Assembly: GCA_000149265.1 (NCBI GenBank)
Contig: CH002510.1
Coordinates: forward strand, 767,969-831,968
Direction: 5' to 3'
From: Ciona savignyi
Lineage: Eukaryota > Chordata > Ascidiacea > Phlebobranchia > Cionidae
DNA length: 64,000 nucleotides
The position numbers were made by a program, and so were the translations under genes. Of this stretch, positions 24,801 to 36,025 are shown piece after piece (within the stretch, counting starts at the first letter, position 1; every line of letters starts with the position of its first letter). The notes below the pieces were generated by a model. It was not told where the DNA came from. It was given only the letters and a program-made list of their open reading frames with translations, and searched no databases.

Positions 24801-26620
24801 GATAAGGTACTCTATGATTATTGGAAAGGGAATATTTGCATTCTAACGCTGTATACCGAAAAAATGCTGCCAAACAATAACAGGACATTATATTGGGCAG
24901 TGGATTATGTACTGTATGACGTGTTGTACGTCATAACTCTTTTGGCTCAGAGAACACCCATAGAAATCTAACATGACTAAAAGCGTTGAAATAGCGTTGC
25001 TGAATGAAGGCGGTATATACAATCTTGTTAGTAAAATAGATATAGGAAAATACAATTATGTTTATTTTCTTCTATAAAAACGGGCCTCAAGGGATTATAA
25101 CTCATAATAAAAAAAAACAGATTATAGCTTACAGCGAAAATTTATTTTTATGATATAAAGTATAGACGTACTGTTTAACTTGCAGCAATGTGCATTTTTA
25201 TATGGTAAATAAGCAGTACTGCACTTGTATGTGATATATCGCTTGTATGCCTTTGTGTCATTGACCAGACATTTGATACATTTTTATTATAAAAAAAAAC
25301 GAATAGGCCTCATGCACGTCACATATTAGGCCATATGTCACTTTACCGACAAGATTTTATCTGATCGCTTGCTTCTTTAGGATTTACCCTTTTCACTGTG
25401 TATTGGAATGTTGTAAAGGATGTAAAGGAGTTTTATGCAGTTTTCTAATTTCACCTAGTGATATTTTCTTTGCTGTTGTGTTGAAGAATGTAAATTGTTC
25501 AGACATGACTCTGTTTAGATTAGTTTACTTATTTTTTGCCCTAGTTTTTAAAAAATAGCAAACGAATATAATCACGACACGGGAACGGGAAAAGACGGCA
25601 AAAGGAACAGTCGTTAAAACACGTCATTAAAAAAGGATATAATTTAATAAATATAGCGGACGCGGCCGCCAAACCTATAGACGAAACAATAATATTAAGC
25701 AATCAAAATCTAAACGATATAGAGCCCTGAAGAAGAGTGCGCTGTAAAGCGCGACCAGTACTGAGGGTGTGGCCCGAAAGCGTTGACCACTAGGAAAAGA
25801 AAAACCCCTAAAATGAAATTCCACTAGTGCCTGTTACAACTAAAGTTTGCCTTTACGTACAAAGTCAGATTTGAGTTCCTGTTTCCAAAATTGGTTTACA
25901 GTTATGATATTTGCAACGTGCAGTTTGACACTACCACACTACCAATTCATTTTGAAAGAACCACCCGACTCAGATAGCAGGGTTTATTGACTAACTATTA
26001 GCCAAAATTGTAAATTTCGTGAACAATTCTGTATTTTTATAGGCCTACGTAGTATAGACTTAATTGTATTTCAATTGTTTCTTTAAACTCGCAAAATGTG
26101 GGCTTAACTATACATCGCAAAGGGCAACTGTTGGCAATGTTTCCAATTCCAAAGGAATCCCAACTTTAATCAGTTGGTGTAAAATCAAGTAGCTTCTGGG
26201 GTAAGTGTCTATTATTTTAATCTATAAAAACATATTAGGCCCATATTTACTCAAAGTTTCTTAACCGTTAGATTTTGTTGACGTTAACTTTTCATGTTTT
26301 AGGTGTCACCATTTGTAAAAGTCCTGGTAACGTTTGCCCTAAGTTAGATCACCAGAATTAATAAGCTTAAAATATTATAAAATAAAATATTTGTTAAACA
26401 TATTAAATATTATATTTTTGGAAGGGTGAATATTGGCTAGCAACGTTGCACTTGTCTCAAAAAAACATTGTTGGTACTTTGGTGATAAATCAGGAACTAT
26501 TCTTGTTAGAACAATTAACGCGCGATTCGGTAAAAAAGAAATGGCAGAACAGTGTACTTTAAATCTTTGATCGGTGGGATTTATCGGAGCCATTACTTGG
26601 ATCACGGGTCTTAAAAAAAC

Positions 26621-26714
26621 TTGGTGAGGTACACACGAGAAAAAGTTGGTGAGGTACACAAGAGAAAAAGTTGGTGAGGTACACAAGAGAAAAAGTTGGT
26701 GAGGTACACAAGAG
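26621..26714. repeat. 25-bp tandem repeat, about 3.8 units
   Basis: Unit TTGGTGAGGTACACAAGAGA plus AAAAG; units begin at 26621, 26646, 26671 and 26696. The first differs at one base (ACACACGAG). Confidence 0.9.
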
Positions 26715-27157
26715 TTTTTCAGTTACAAAAGTTAGTAACACAATTTTGTATACGAGGGAAAGTCTTAAATATATAGCCTTCACATTTGAAGTTAAATGTG
26801 CGGAAATATTTATAGAACTTATTACCAGATTTCTAAGCCAAATGTTAAATGTTTGCATATTTCAGTTGAGTGCGAAACAAACATTATACACTTTGAATAA
26901 GATATACCAAGGGTAATGACCTAGCCACGGAAGCCGATTGTTTCTGCATTTTAAAAAATATAGCGGGCACACAAGAGTGGTTTTAAAAAAATGGAGGTTT
27001 ACACGTGGTTGAAGAAAAAAAATGGAGGTTTACACGTGCTTTGTTGAAGACAACGAATATCGAAGATCTGGTTCGCATTCCACTTTGTTACGACATTCTG
27101 TCTTTACTCACAAGTGCCGAATATCCACTTTCACATAAATATGTCACTGCCATGCTC

Positions 27158-27222
27158 GCGCCCCCCTTGAGAAGCTTTCACGCCCCCCCAGGGGGGGGGG
27201 CAGTTTAAGAACCCCTGCTCTA
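27158..27222 (-). mobile_element. Possible hAT transposon end (fragment)
   Basis: The plus-strand text CAGTTTAAGAACCCCTG after a long C/G run is the reverse complement of a CAGGGGTTCTTAAACTG-type hAT terminus. The partner end was not found nearby. Confidence 0.4.
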
Positions 27223-27551
27223 GTTGATGATTAAGACTACAGATATTTACCATTACAGTGTTATTCTATTGTTATATCGGGTTGTTTTACAGTGTTGTTT
27301 CTAAATGCCGCATTTAACCCAAAAGTAGTTTCATTGCGGATAATTCGAACTACGCATTGTGAGTTTGTGCGTGTGTTAGGCCTACTAAACAGTAAATTAT
27401 TATAGCCAGTGTAACCCACATATTAAACACCACTATTTGTAAACTTGTTAACCCAAGGAAGTTAATTAGTATACTAAGCAGTTTATCTCCTTGCTCTTTT
27501 ACGACTATAAAAAATAAGCTTACCTTTCAATCAGGATAACACTTTTTCAAT

Positions 27552-27852
27552 AGGATATAGAATATTCATGTTTATCCCCGTGAATGGGAAAACCTAGGGG
27601 GTTACCACACGGGCAATCGTCAGATCACCTCGCGCCCATCCTCGGGTTACCGGATCTATTCATTCTATTGCAGTATGTTGTATATGATAGATACGTTCCT
27701 TTAATTTGGTAGAACCCATTATTCCGCTGGGTTCAGGCAATGTCCGTAAAGTGCCTTGCCCAAGGACACAACTTACAAGCTAGCGACCAGTTTCGCACCT
27801 GCAACCTTTCGATTGAAAGGCGACGCACTTAACCGCTAGACCACCGGGCCGG
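27552..27852 (-). mobile_element. tRNA-derived SINE
   Basis: Full-length copy in minus orientation. Read in sense, it has a tRNA-like head (TTAGTCTAGTGGTTAAG A box, GGTTCGAAACTGG B box), a conserved body (GACATTGCCTGAACCCAGCG) and a tail ending GAATATCCTATCC. Here the tail is at the left. Confidence 0.85.
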
Positions 27853-28201
27853 AATCTAACGGTGTTCAGACAGAAATATATATTCCAACCTATTAGTACA
27901 TTTCTGAGTGTAGGGAAGAGGTCAAAAGGACGAAACATGAGTTTAGTAGAAGATTAAGAGTGTACTTCTGCAAGCCACTCAAGTAACCTGCCACTGATTT
28001 CTTATTATGTGCATCATAACACGTCTTTCCAAAATATTCGCAGTTTATCCCGAGTCTTCGGGGAAGGATTAGGAAATCAACGATGTATCGACGATTATAT
28101 CTTTCTAAGAAATATTTATATTTTTGTTTGCCTTTTAAGGTAATAAAACGTTTTGCATTCGGGAAAGTGTTCATTACACAAGAAAAAACTGGCTTTGGTG
28201 G

Positions 28202-28417
28202 GGAAAACTAAGAGGAGGGAAAGCGGGAAGGCGGAAAGGAAGGAAACTGCATGCTAAAATAAAGATTATGACATTAGGGTTAGTTTTAAACTTAGGGCTA
28301 GAGTTAGGGTTAGTCTTGGGGTTGAGATTAGTGTTTACGGATGGGTTTAAATTAGTTTTCGTAGTTTTAGTGAGCAGTTTTCCTCCTTACCGCTTTCCCT
28401 CCTTTTAGCTTTGCCCC
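28202..28417. mobile_element. Telomere-like-core foldback MITE (copy 2)
   Basis: 216 bp flanked by the 8-bp direct repeat TTTGGTGG (28194-28201 and 28418-28425). Imperfect inverted ends (GAGGAGGGAAAGCGGG against CCGCTTTCCCTCC). Core of degenerate TTAGGGTTAG text. The 8-bp duplication fits hAT-type insertion. Confidence 0.8.
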
Positions 28418-28550
28418 TTTGGTGGTATGGTCTACGTCATAAAACCCTGGTCTGGTAACTCGGGTTAAAGCGCTGAACATGTTTCTGGCGATTTGATATA
28501 ATCGGAAATCGTGTTATCTTTAGTAGCGCAGTTTTTGTACAATCTTAAAG

Positions 28551-31498
28551 ATGCAGTGCTCGGAGGTAAGCTAATATTAATAAAAACGAGTTTTGTGTTA
28601 CGTATTTCTGACAAAACAAATCGAATAAATTTGTTACTTTGACATAAAGAAATATTATGTTTGCCCGATAGATTAGTATGGTAGGTTAGAGATGCGACTA
28701 GGTACGGAACGGTAGTCTGATTTTTCTCCGCTGGGTGGCGCTATTTATTTTTTTGGAATTATCTGGGGAGTAACTATTTTCGATAATAATGTTAGGGTTG
28801 GGGTTAAAGTTAGTTCTGGGGTTGAGATTAGTGTTTGGGACAGGGTTAGAATTACTTTCTATAGCAATCTAAGTGATCTAAGCGGTCCTGTAGTATTTAG
28901 AGGCACCGGCGACTGAGTGGTCTTTGGTCTTATACTAGTTTTCGCACTTACTAATCGTATTCCTCGTTAGTGTGGTGGTAAGCGTCGACGCCTGTCACGC
29001 GGGAGACTGTGGTTCGATTCCCCGTCGGGTAGTTTTTTTAACTCTTTTGTTTCTTAGTTATAAACAAACTCATCATAACCCCGCATTCAGCTTGTTTGAG
29101 CATTTTTGGAATTTTTCCAAGCATTGGCTAAAGTAATCGATCTCTTTGCAGTTTTTTGATTGTAAACACTATTTACTTAAAATGCGTAAATGGTGTAATA
29201 AACATGGGGCTAGAGTTAGTGTTAGTCTTGCGGTTGAGTTTAGTGTTCAGGAATGGGTTAAAATTAGTGTCCATAATTTTAGTTGGTAGTTTCCCTCCTC
29301 CCCGCTTTAGTACAGCTGATAAATAGCGCCATCCAGCAGAGAAAAATCAGACTACCGTTCTGTCTCTAGACGCATGTGTAGGTTAGTGCGTTTACCTTTC
29401 AACCGAACATTGCCTGAACCCAGCGGATTAATGGCCCTACGAAATTGAAGGAACGTGAATCATACACAACACAGTACAATACCTCCGATAATTCGACGGT
29501 GGCCGCGAGGTGACCTGACGATTGCTTGGTGTTTTTTTATGATGTCATAAACATAATGACAACATAAAAAACACCACACATGAACAGGAATGTCTTAAAT
29601 TTTGCTTTGCGGCACTTACAGAAGAATCACAATCTTGATACAAATGTCGAAACTATTACACTCTGACATGGTCACATTATGAGAGGTTATTGGAAATTAA
29701 AACAACCATGCTTTAGTTGCAGCTAGACCTTGAAGAGTTGGCTAAGTTACAAGGAACAGTTCAAAGAGAAAGATTGAAGCGACTACTCACTGCAGAGAAA
29801 GTAAAAATTGAGAATGAGATAAAACAACTATCAGCTGCTGTTACACCACCTTCTGGGGAAATAAATCAACATGTCAAGCCTAAAACTCCAACAACCACAA
29901 TCACATCGTATGGTAATATGTTAATATCTATTCTATACTTAATGACTGAAGAAATATTTTTGATAATGTTTAATGTTAATTATATATATAGTGTTGTTTT
30001 ATTATTATTTTGTTGTTTTAATTCCAGCTTGGGACCAATCGGACAAATTTGTTAAGATCTATGTCACAAATTTAAAGGGCATACAGAATTTGAGTCAAAA
30101 CAATGTCAGTTTAACCGATGGAGGTCTTCACTATTGCCTGGTCATCAGAAATTTTAATGGAACCAATTATCTGTTTAACGTTCCAAGGCTGGCTAATGAA
30201 ACTGAGGCACCAACCTTTAAGGTTGGTTTTTAAATATTATGTGTTTAAGATAGTAGCTGTAACTAAATGCATTTTAATTGCTTAGCATGGTTTCTATAGG
30301 ATAAAGCTTCGGTTTGTCAGTTAAAGTTGTTTTAACAACAAGTCATTTGTATTTAAAACATTTTGCAAGTCAGTCTCCAACTTATTGTTTATTTATAAAG
30401 AACTTATTGCTTAATTATGGTTTACCTTATTTAACTTTTTAACTAAGCAATAAAAAATGTTAACCACTCAAAACCTCAGTATATGCTCACAGTCCTGGCT
30501 ATAGCTCATGGAATAAATTTAAGCCGGCAAATGGTTTCAACTATTTCCAGTAAACCTACAATTACAGAATGAACTGTACAATAATTATCTATTGTAGTAA
30601 ATAGATATCACAGTGAATAGGTCCACCCATCCACAATCCAACCCACTCCAATATCTGTCATTGCGATTAAAAATTTCCTATTTCAGTTAAAAACCGACAT
30701 GGTTCTAATAATGTTCAAAAAGAAAACTCAGGAAAAGTGGGAATTTCTAACTGAGAAGGATAAAATGGCAAAAGCTAATAAGGAAAACCAATTCAAGTAA
30801 GATATAATTTTGAAGCATGAAATGTGAAATCACATTATATGCAATATTTGTTTTTATGTATTGTGAATTTATTTCTCAAAACATAAGTGTTAAATTAAAT
30901 TGTCACATGTTATTTAACATTACTCGTACCAATTCTAAATCTAGGTAATTTAGGAGGCGTTCAAACAATGATTCTCCCAGGTAGCGACAGGAAGTTTTCT
31001 ATTTTTTACCGCTGCTTAAAATTAAAGCTTTGATCTGTAACCTTTAACTCAAAAACCATCAAAATTGTCTTTAAATTTGTTGAGCTTCTACCTCATCATA
31101 CATGAGGATTTTTTCCAACAAAACATCTCGGAAACGCACATTCCACACCTTTATTTCACGCAGCTGTGCTTCACTATTTACAAAACTTCACAGCTAAAAA
31201 AACACTGGCGTGCATGCTGCTTTCAAACATACAAACATTGGGGAGTCACCATTGTTACTCAGCAAAATACTCTTTTTAATACCATTACTAAAAGCGTACA
31301 AGTACAAGTCAGATGCGCCGCGAACATATAACCACTTTTGGATTTAAAAACTTTCCTATCAGGCCATCTCTTGGTAAAGAAGAGGACCCATCAGCCGGGA
31401 TAATGGGAATGATGAAAAAGATGTATGATGAGGGTGATGATGAGATGAAGCGTACCATCGCGAAAGCTTGGACCGAATCTCGCGATAAACAGATGTGA
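28551..31498 (+). CDS. CACYBP: Calcyclin-binding protein / Siah-interacting protein, 5 exons
   Basis: Adaptor of an SCF-like ubiquitin ligase linking Siah1 and Skp1, also bound by S100 proteins. Exons: 28551-28565, 29723-29912, 30028-30221, 30687-30796, 31363-31498; phases agree, giving 214 residues (human 228). The five-residue first exon (MQCSE) lies just before a GTAAGC donor. N-terminal helical Siah-binding region is about residues 1-65 ([26 protein letters not shown], like human LTAEKSKIETEIK). CS domain begins [19 protein letters not shown]-terminal SGS domain is [20 protein letters not shown] and [15 protein letters not shown], nearly the same as human. Intron 1 holds a SINE broken by the tRNA-Asp MITE. 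Confidence 0.96.
28690..29377. mobile_element. MITE carrying a tRNA-Asp-like gene, copy 1
   Basis: 688 bp bounded by the direct 9-mer GTAGGTTAG (28681-28689 and 29378-29386). Terminal inverted repeats of about 55 bp contain GGTAGTCTGATTTTTCTC at the left and its reverse complement at the right. A 9-bp duplication fits Mutator-type or related DNA transposons. There is no transposase ORF. Confidence 0.88.
28961..29032 (+). tRNA. tRNA-Asp(GTC)-like sequence, probably pseudo
   Basis: 72 nt with the eukaryotic tRNA-Asp layout: TCCTCGTTAG start, CTGTCAC anticodon loop (GTC), GGTTCGATTCCCC T-arm. There are mismatches in the acceptor stem (2), anticodon stem (2) and T stem. Internal A and B boxes look usable, so transcription is possible, but charging is doubtful. 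Confidence 0.65.
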
Positions 31499-31827
31499 GA
31501 GTCTCCTCTTATACAACTATCCAACATCGGGACCACTGAGACATAGCAAAAACAATGTTTCGTTTAGAGATGCAAATGGACATATTTCCAAAACTTTAAT
31601 TTTGAAATATTTTAAGTAGTAATTAGCATTGAATGGAAACTTAAACATTGGCGCCATAATCTGCGTGGCTATGCGCGCATACGCTCCATTTAATTGTTGA
31701 CTTTTGCTGGCGCTTAAGGTTTAAAATGTGCAAAATTTGTTTTATCTAATACATCTCCAAATCCGTTAAGTGTGAGTTTTATTTGGACAAATGATTAAAA
31801 AGATAATGGTCTACTGTCGTAAGATTT

Positions 31828-32112
31828 ATAATATTCACGTTTATCCGTCTGAATGGGAAAACCAGGGAATTAACACACATGCAATCGTCAGATCACCTTG
31901 GGCCCACCGTCGGGTTACCGGAGCTATTGCAGTGTATTGTGTATGATTCACACGTTCGTTCAATTTCGTAGTACCGATTAATCCGCTGGGTTCAGGCAAT
32001 GTCCTTTAAGTGTTTTGGCCAAGGACACAACCGATCAGTTATAAGTGACTATAGTTTCAGACCTGCAACACTTTGGTTGAAAGGCGTCGCACTAAACCAC
32101 CAGCCTAATTCG
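31828..32112 (-). mobile_element. tRNA-derived SINE
   Basis: Diverged copy: tail text ATATTCACGTTTATCC at the left, GGGTTCAGGCAATGTCC in the body, head at the right. Same family as 27552-27852. Confidence 0.8.
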
Positions 32113-34146
32113 CCACCATCGTCGAAATACCGGAGCTGTTGTACCAACCCTTCGGTAGTAATAACAGCTAACACTGAGAGTTTCATGTAATCTACCGTAA
32201 ACCTGTCGCATCACGATTACGACCAAGACACTTACAGCAAAGAACAATTTGATTCTTTCGAACTACTGGCAATATCCTATTCACGATCCAGACAACTGAG
32301 GGTAGCATTTTACTTTCACATGTAAACCACATTTATTGTTTGTGTTTAGAAATTATGTATTGCAAATTTTTCTTTATTACGAAGTTCCTTAAACATTTAG
32401 TCTATAACCCAAAGACACGCAGCTATCGAGATAACATACTGTGCTTTTAAAACGCATAGTATATGTTAGACCGACGCTTGTGGACCCGAGGCCGGTTACA
32501 AACGTACCTTAGCCTTAACCTTTTATTAATCAATGTAGCAGGTTTTGCCTATAGTCTATTTTACTTGCACCATTTGATCCAATTTGTAAATAAAGTAAAC
32601 TATCACTGTTAAATGCAAAGAGCAAAATAAAAAAAACGCAGCCGCAAACCCTTACCTTAACGATTCCATTAACATTATTATTTGTACATTAAAGAACCTT
32701 AAGAGCTAGATACCATTTGTTACGCTTGTGTATCCCATGGCCAAATTACCGAGAGCATGATATGACCAAAAACCTGCAAAGGTTACGTAGGTACAGGCAA
32801 TTTACGTACATGTAGGGTAGGTATATGGAATTATGACGCTCTTGGCCATTTAACAGATTGCGTCTCTGTACGCAAGTTAATAACGTGTAATTTCTGGCGA
32901 TTTTTAAAACCCATGCCCAACGTGGAAATTAAGTTGCTAAATAACCTACGTGGTAGTTGATGGAATTATGACACTTTTGCGCAGTTCTAAAATTACACTC
33001 ATATAGGCAATATGTGCAAATTATCCAAGTCAAAGGGCTACGTGAGTGTAGTAAAAGTACATAGACCATACTTTGGGAACTATGGCAAAGTTTAGTTGAA
33101 TGTTTTTGTTAATTTAGCACTAATTGGCAGTTTACTTAAAACAATTTACATCAACGGAGTTCCAAATTCTTCTCGACCCTATAGATTTAAAAACAGGCAA
33201 ATTCTTGTACTAAAAACATTAAACTTTCTGTGGTCGGATTCTGAAAGTCGTATTTATCAAACTACTCTGCATGACTGAACATAAGAGGAGTGTTGGTAAA
33301 AATAGCAACTTTAGTTTCAAGCGCCGGAACAATCCGTGTCCACACTGCGTTGTTAAATGAAGTAAAGGTTTTGGTTTGAACTAGCACTTTTAATTGACGC
33401 GTATTGTAAAATGTATCAACGACTCTCTTGCGTGTTAATACTCAACCAAGAATTAAATAAAGGAGATCTGCAAACTACAGTTGATACAACATGCCAACTA
33501 TATACACGTCATATAACAAAGAAAACAAAAATATGCGGCGGTTAAACCTGACATTCAAAAAGTACATTTTGTGAATTATTCAAGTCAATGTTTAAAGCAC
33601 TGAAAAAATGTTAATAAAGAATCCGGCTTTTGAGGTTAAAGATTGGTGCTTGGATTTTGTCAAGGGTTTGGCTACACGTATATAGATAACATTTCTAAGT
33701 TAAACATTTCATGGCAACATTAGCATGACGACAATACGTGATAGGCCAATTTTATGGAAAAAGAAATGGAAAATTCCTGGCGATAATTATTTAGGCAGGT
33801 CATGTGTTTCCTAGCCACTTGTATTTGGTGTAAGCACCATTTGTGGTTTAAACTGACGGCTTGTACAGTCTAGAGTCTAGACAGCATTGGTCATAATGTA
33901 TATAGGCTTACTAATTGTTTCGGATGAATTGAACGGCTGTATCAAATTTTACGATATCATTGAGATTATTTTAGATACTTGGCGATTTGAAAGCTGCTAG
34001 TCGTAAAACAAAGGTGTTTAGTTTTTAATTCTTAAATAGGATCAAGCTTTATTGCCAAACAAGTGTCGATACGAAACGTCAGTCAATGTAACACGGTGGC
34101 AAGTTATTTCTAATCAGATAAATAAATGTTACTTATAAAGCAATTT

Positions 34147-34438
34147 GGATTTGGATATGGATATTCATGTTTATCCCCGTGAACAGGAAAACCAAGGGGG
34201 TTAACACACGGGCAATCATCAGATCACCTTGCGCCCACCGTCGGGTTACCGGAGCTATTGCAGTGTGTTTCACACGTTCCTTCAATTTAGTAGAATCCAT
34301 TAATCCGCTAGGTTTAGGCAATGTCCGTAAAGTGCCTTGCCCAATTACACAATCGTCTATAGCTAGCTACCAGTTTCGAACCTGCGGCCCTTCGGCTGAA
34401 AGACGACGCACTTAACCACTAGACTAATCTGTCGGTCA
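34147..34438 (-). mobile_element. tRNA-derived SINE
   Basis: Near full-length: ATATTCATGTTTATCCCCGT at the left, tRNA-like head with ACTTAACCACTAGACTAA at the right. Two overlapping ORFs in it are spurious. Confidence 0.85.
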
Positions 34439-36025
34439 ATTTTATGTTATATGATTTCCTGACCGTTTGTTAAGCAGGCTGTAGCGGGTTTATCTGCATT
34501 ACCAGACATTTTTACCAACGACAAAATATCTGTGATAGTGAAGTTATCGTACCGGAAGGTTTAGAGGTACAAATTTCCAAGTAAAATGATTTAAATGGCA
34601 ATTCTCGCTTGTATGCGTGACCTAGTAATTATTCTTGACTAGTTATTAAAATATTTTTTTAAACGGTTATTAATAGAACACCTTAAAATAAGTTAAGCAA
34701 AAGGTAATAATAGACTGGTATACAGCAAAACAATTGTTATTAAAGCTCGTCAAATATATCAAAATCCAAATATTAAGCATACGCAAAGCTAGCTACTGGC
34801 AGTTAGCCAGGTTTTGACACATTTCACAGTAAAAGCGTAAATTATCAGTAGACTTATTTAAAATATGATAACTTTCTTTAAATAAGTGAACGGCTTTTAA
34901 GCTAGTTTTCCAAGAAATATTCACTCGTTTTCAATTGACATCTAAAAATAAATGTTTTACATAGTAATGATTAAATGCTTTGCCCTTTGTGGTGGGTGAC
35001 CCGGTCAGTAACAACTATTTTTTTCTTCTAAATTTAGTTTGCATCAATGCAGACGGTTTGCAACAGTCTGCAGCTAAACCGACTGGCTCGTTTATTACGC
35101 AGGTTGTTTCCTTTTTATTACTTCGAACCAAATCCATTTAGAGCGTACACTGCAAATCAATTTATTTTTGAGGTGTATAACAAGCGAAAATCTATCTTGT
35201 TATGATCACTAAGCGATAGTATAGTTTATATGTACTATTATTAATAAAATTGCCGTAGCTCGGAAGGACAGTGACGTATAATTTAATAGTGAAATTTTGA
35301 TGATGTCATTACCCAAAACATCGTGTCCTTAGTGATATTTATTGATACGCACATGCGTAGAGTGGAAGCCAATAAAAAACGCCATGTTTAAATTTAGACC
35401 TCACGCATATTGACGGCCTGTATAAGAGTTTTCTTTGTTTAGCGAACTTTCCAAATAGAAGATAAGCGTGTAATTCTCATAAAATGATTATAATATCAAA
35501 GAAATCGCCTTGAAAGTTCTTTAGGACTAAATAATCACAAGATCTAGGCCTCCGTCTATATTCAACAGGATGTGTATATACATGACGTTGTCCTAGTTGC
35601 ATGTAAGTCAGCTGGCTCGCTGCAACAACTAAAGTGAGTCATTTTTTTCTTGTCTGCCATTTTCCTGTGCTCTACAAAGAAGATAACTTATTTATACTTT
35701 GTTAGTTGTTGAGAAATTAGCACGTGCAGCGTTTGGATAATAGTGCATTCAAACAGTAGTAGTGATAATGTAAGCTTAAGATAAATATAAACCATACACG
35801 TCGGTCATGGCTGTTACAAAACACCGAGAGTTACAGATATTGACAGACAGCGTTATTAGAATAACGTTGCCAAGAAAATTTCGTCACAATTCTCTTGTGA
35901 TATAAAATCGTTTATTGAGTCTTATCCAGTGTATTGCTTTAGCCGTTTGTATTGTCATAAATATGTTTTCAGAATCTAACGTAACTTTATTTGTAACCAG
36001 AGTCGTAAAATTATAGTTTTTAAAC

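Larger units (their letters stand above)
24801..28550. other. Intergenic, repeat-rich
   Basis: No gene between SLC17A9-like copy B and CACYBP. Holds a 25-bp tandem repeat, a possible hAT end, a SINE and a MITE, listed separately. Confidence 0.5.
28664..29535 (+). mobile_element. SINE fragment split by MITE insertion
   Basis: SINE head 28664-28689 and continuation 29378 to about 29535 (GCGTTTACCTTTCAACCGAA, then ACATTGCCTGAACCCAGCGG). The two parts are separated by the 688-bp MITE and share the duplicated 9-mer GTAGGTTAG. Confidence 0.75.
31499..36025. other. Intergenic, 4.5 kb
   Basis: No gene recognised between CACYBP and the elongase. Two minus-strand SINEs (near 31.8 and 34.1 kb); otherwise AT-rich unique sequence with short unsupported ORFs. 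Confidence 0.5.

Noticed and set aside
28250..28340. Interstitial telomere
   Set aside because: TTAGGG-like text is degenerate and confined to a MITE with target duplications, not a tandem telomere array.
34133..34415. Two overlapping ORFs of 62 and 82 residues
   Set aside because: Both fall inside a SINE copy.
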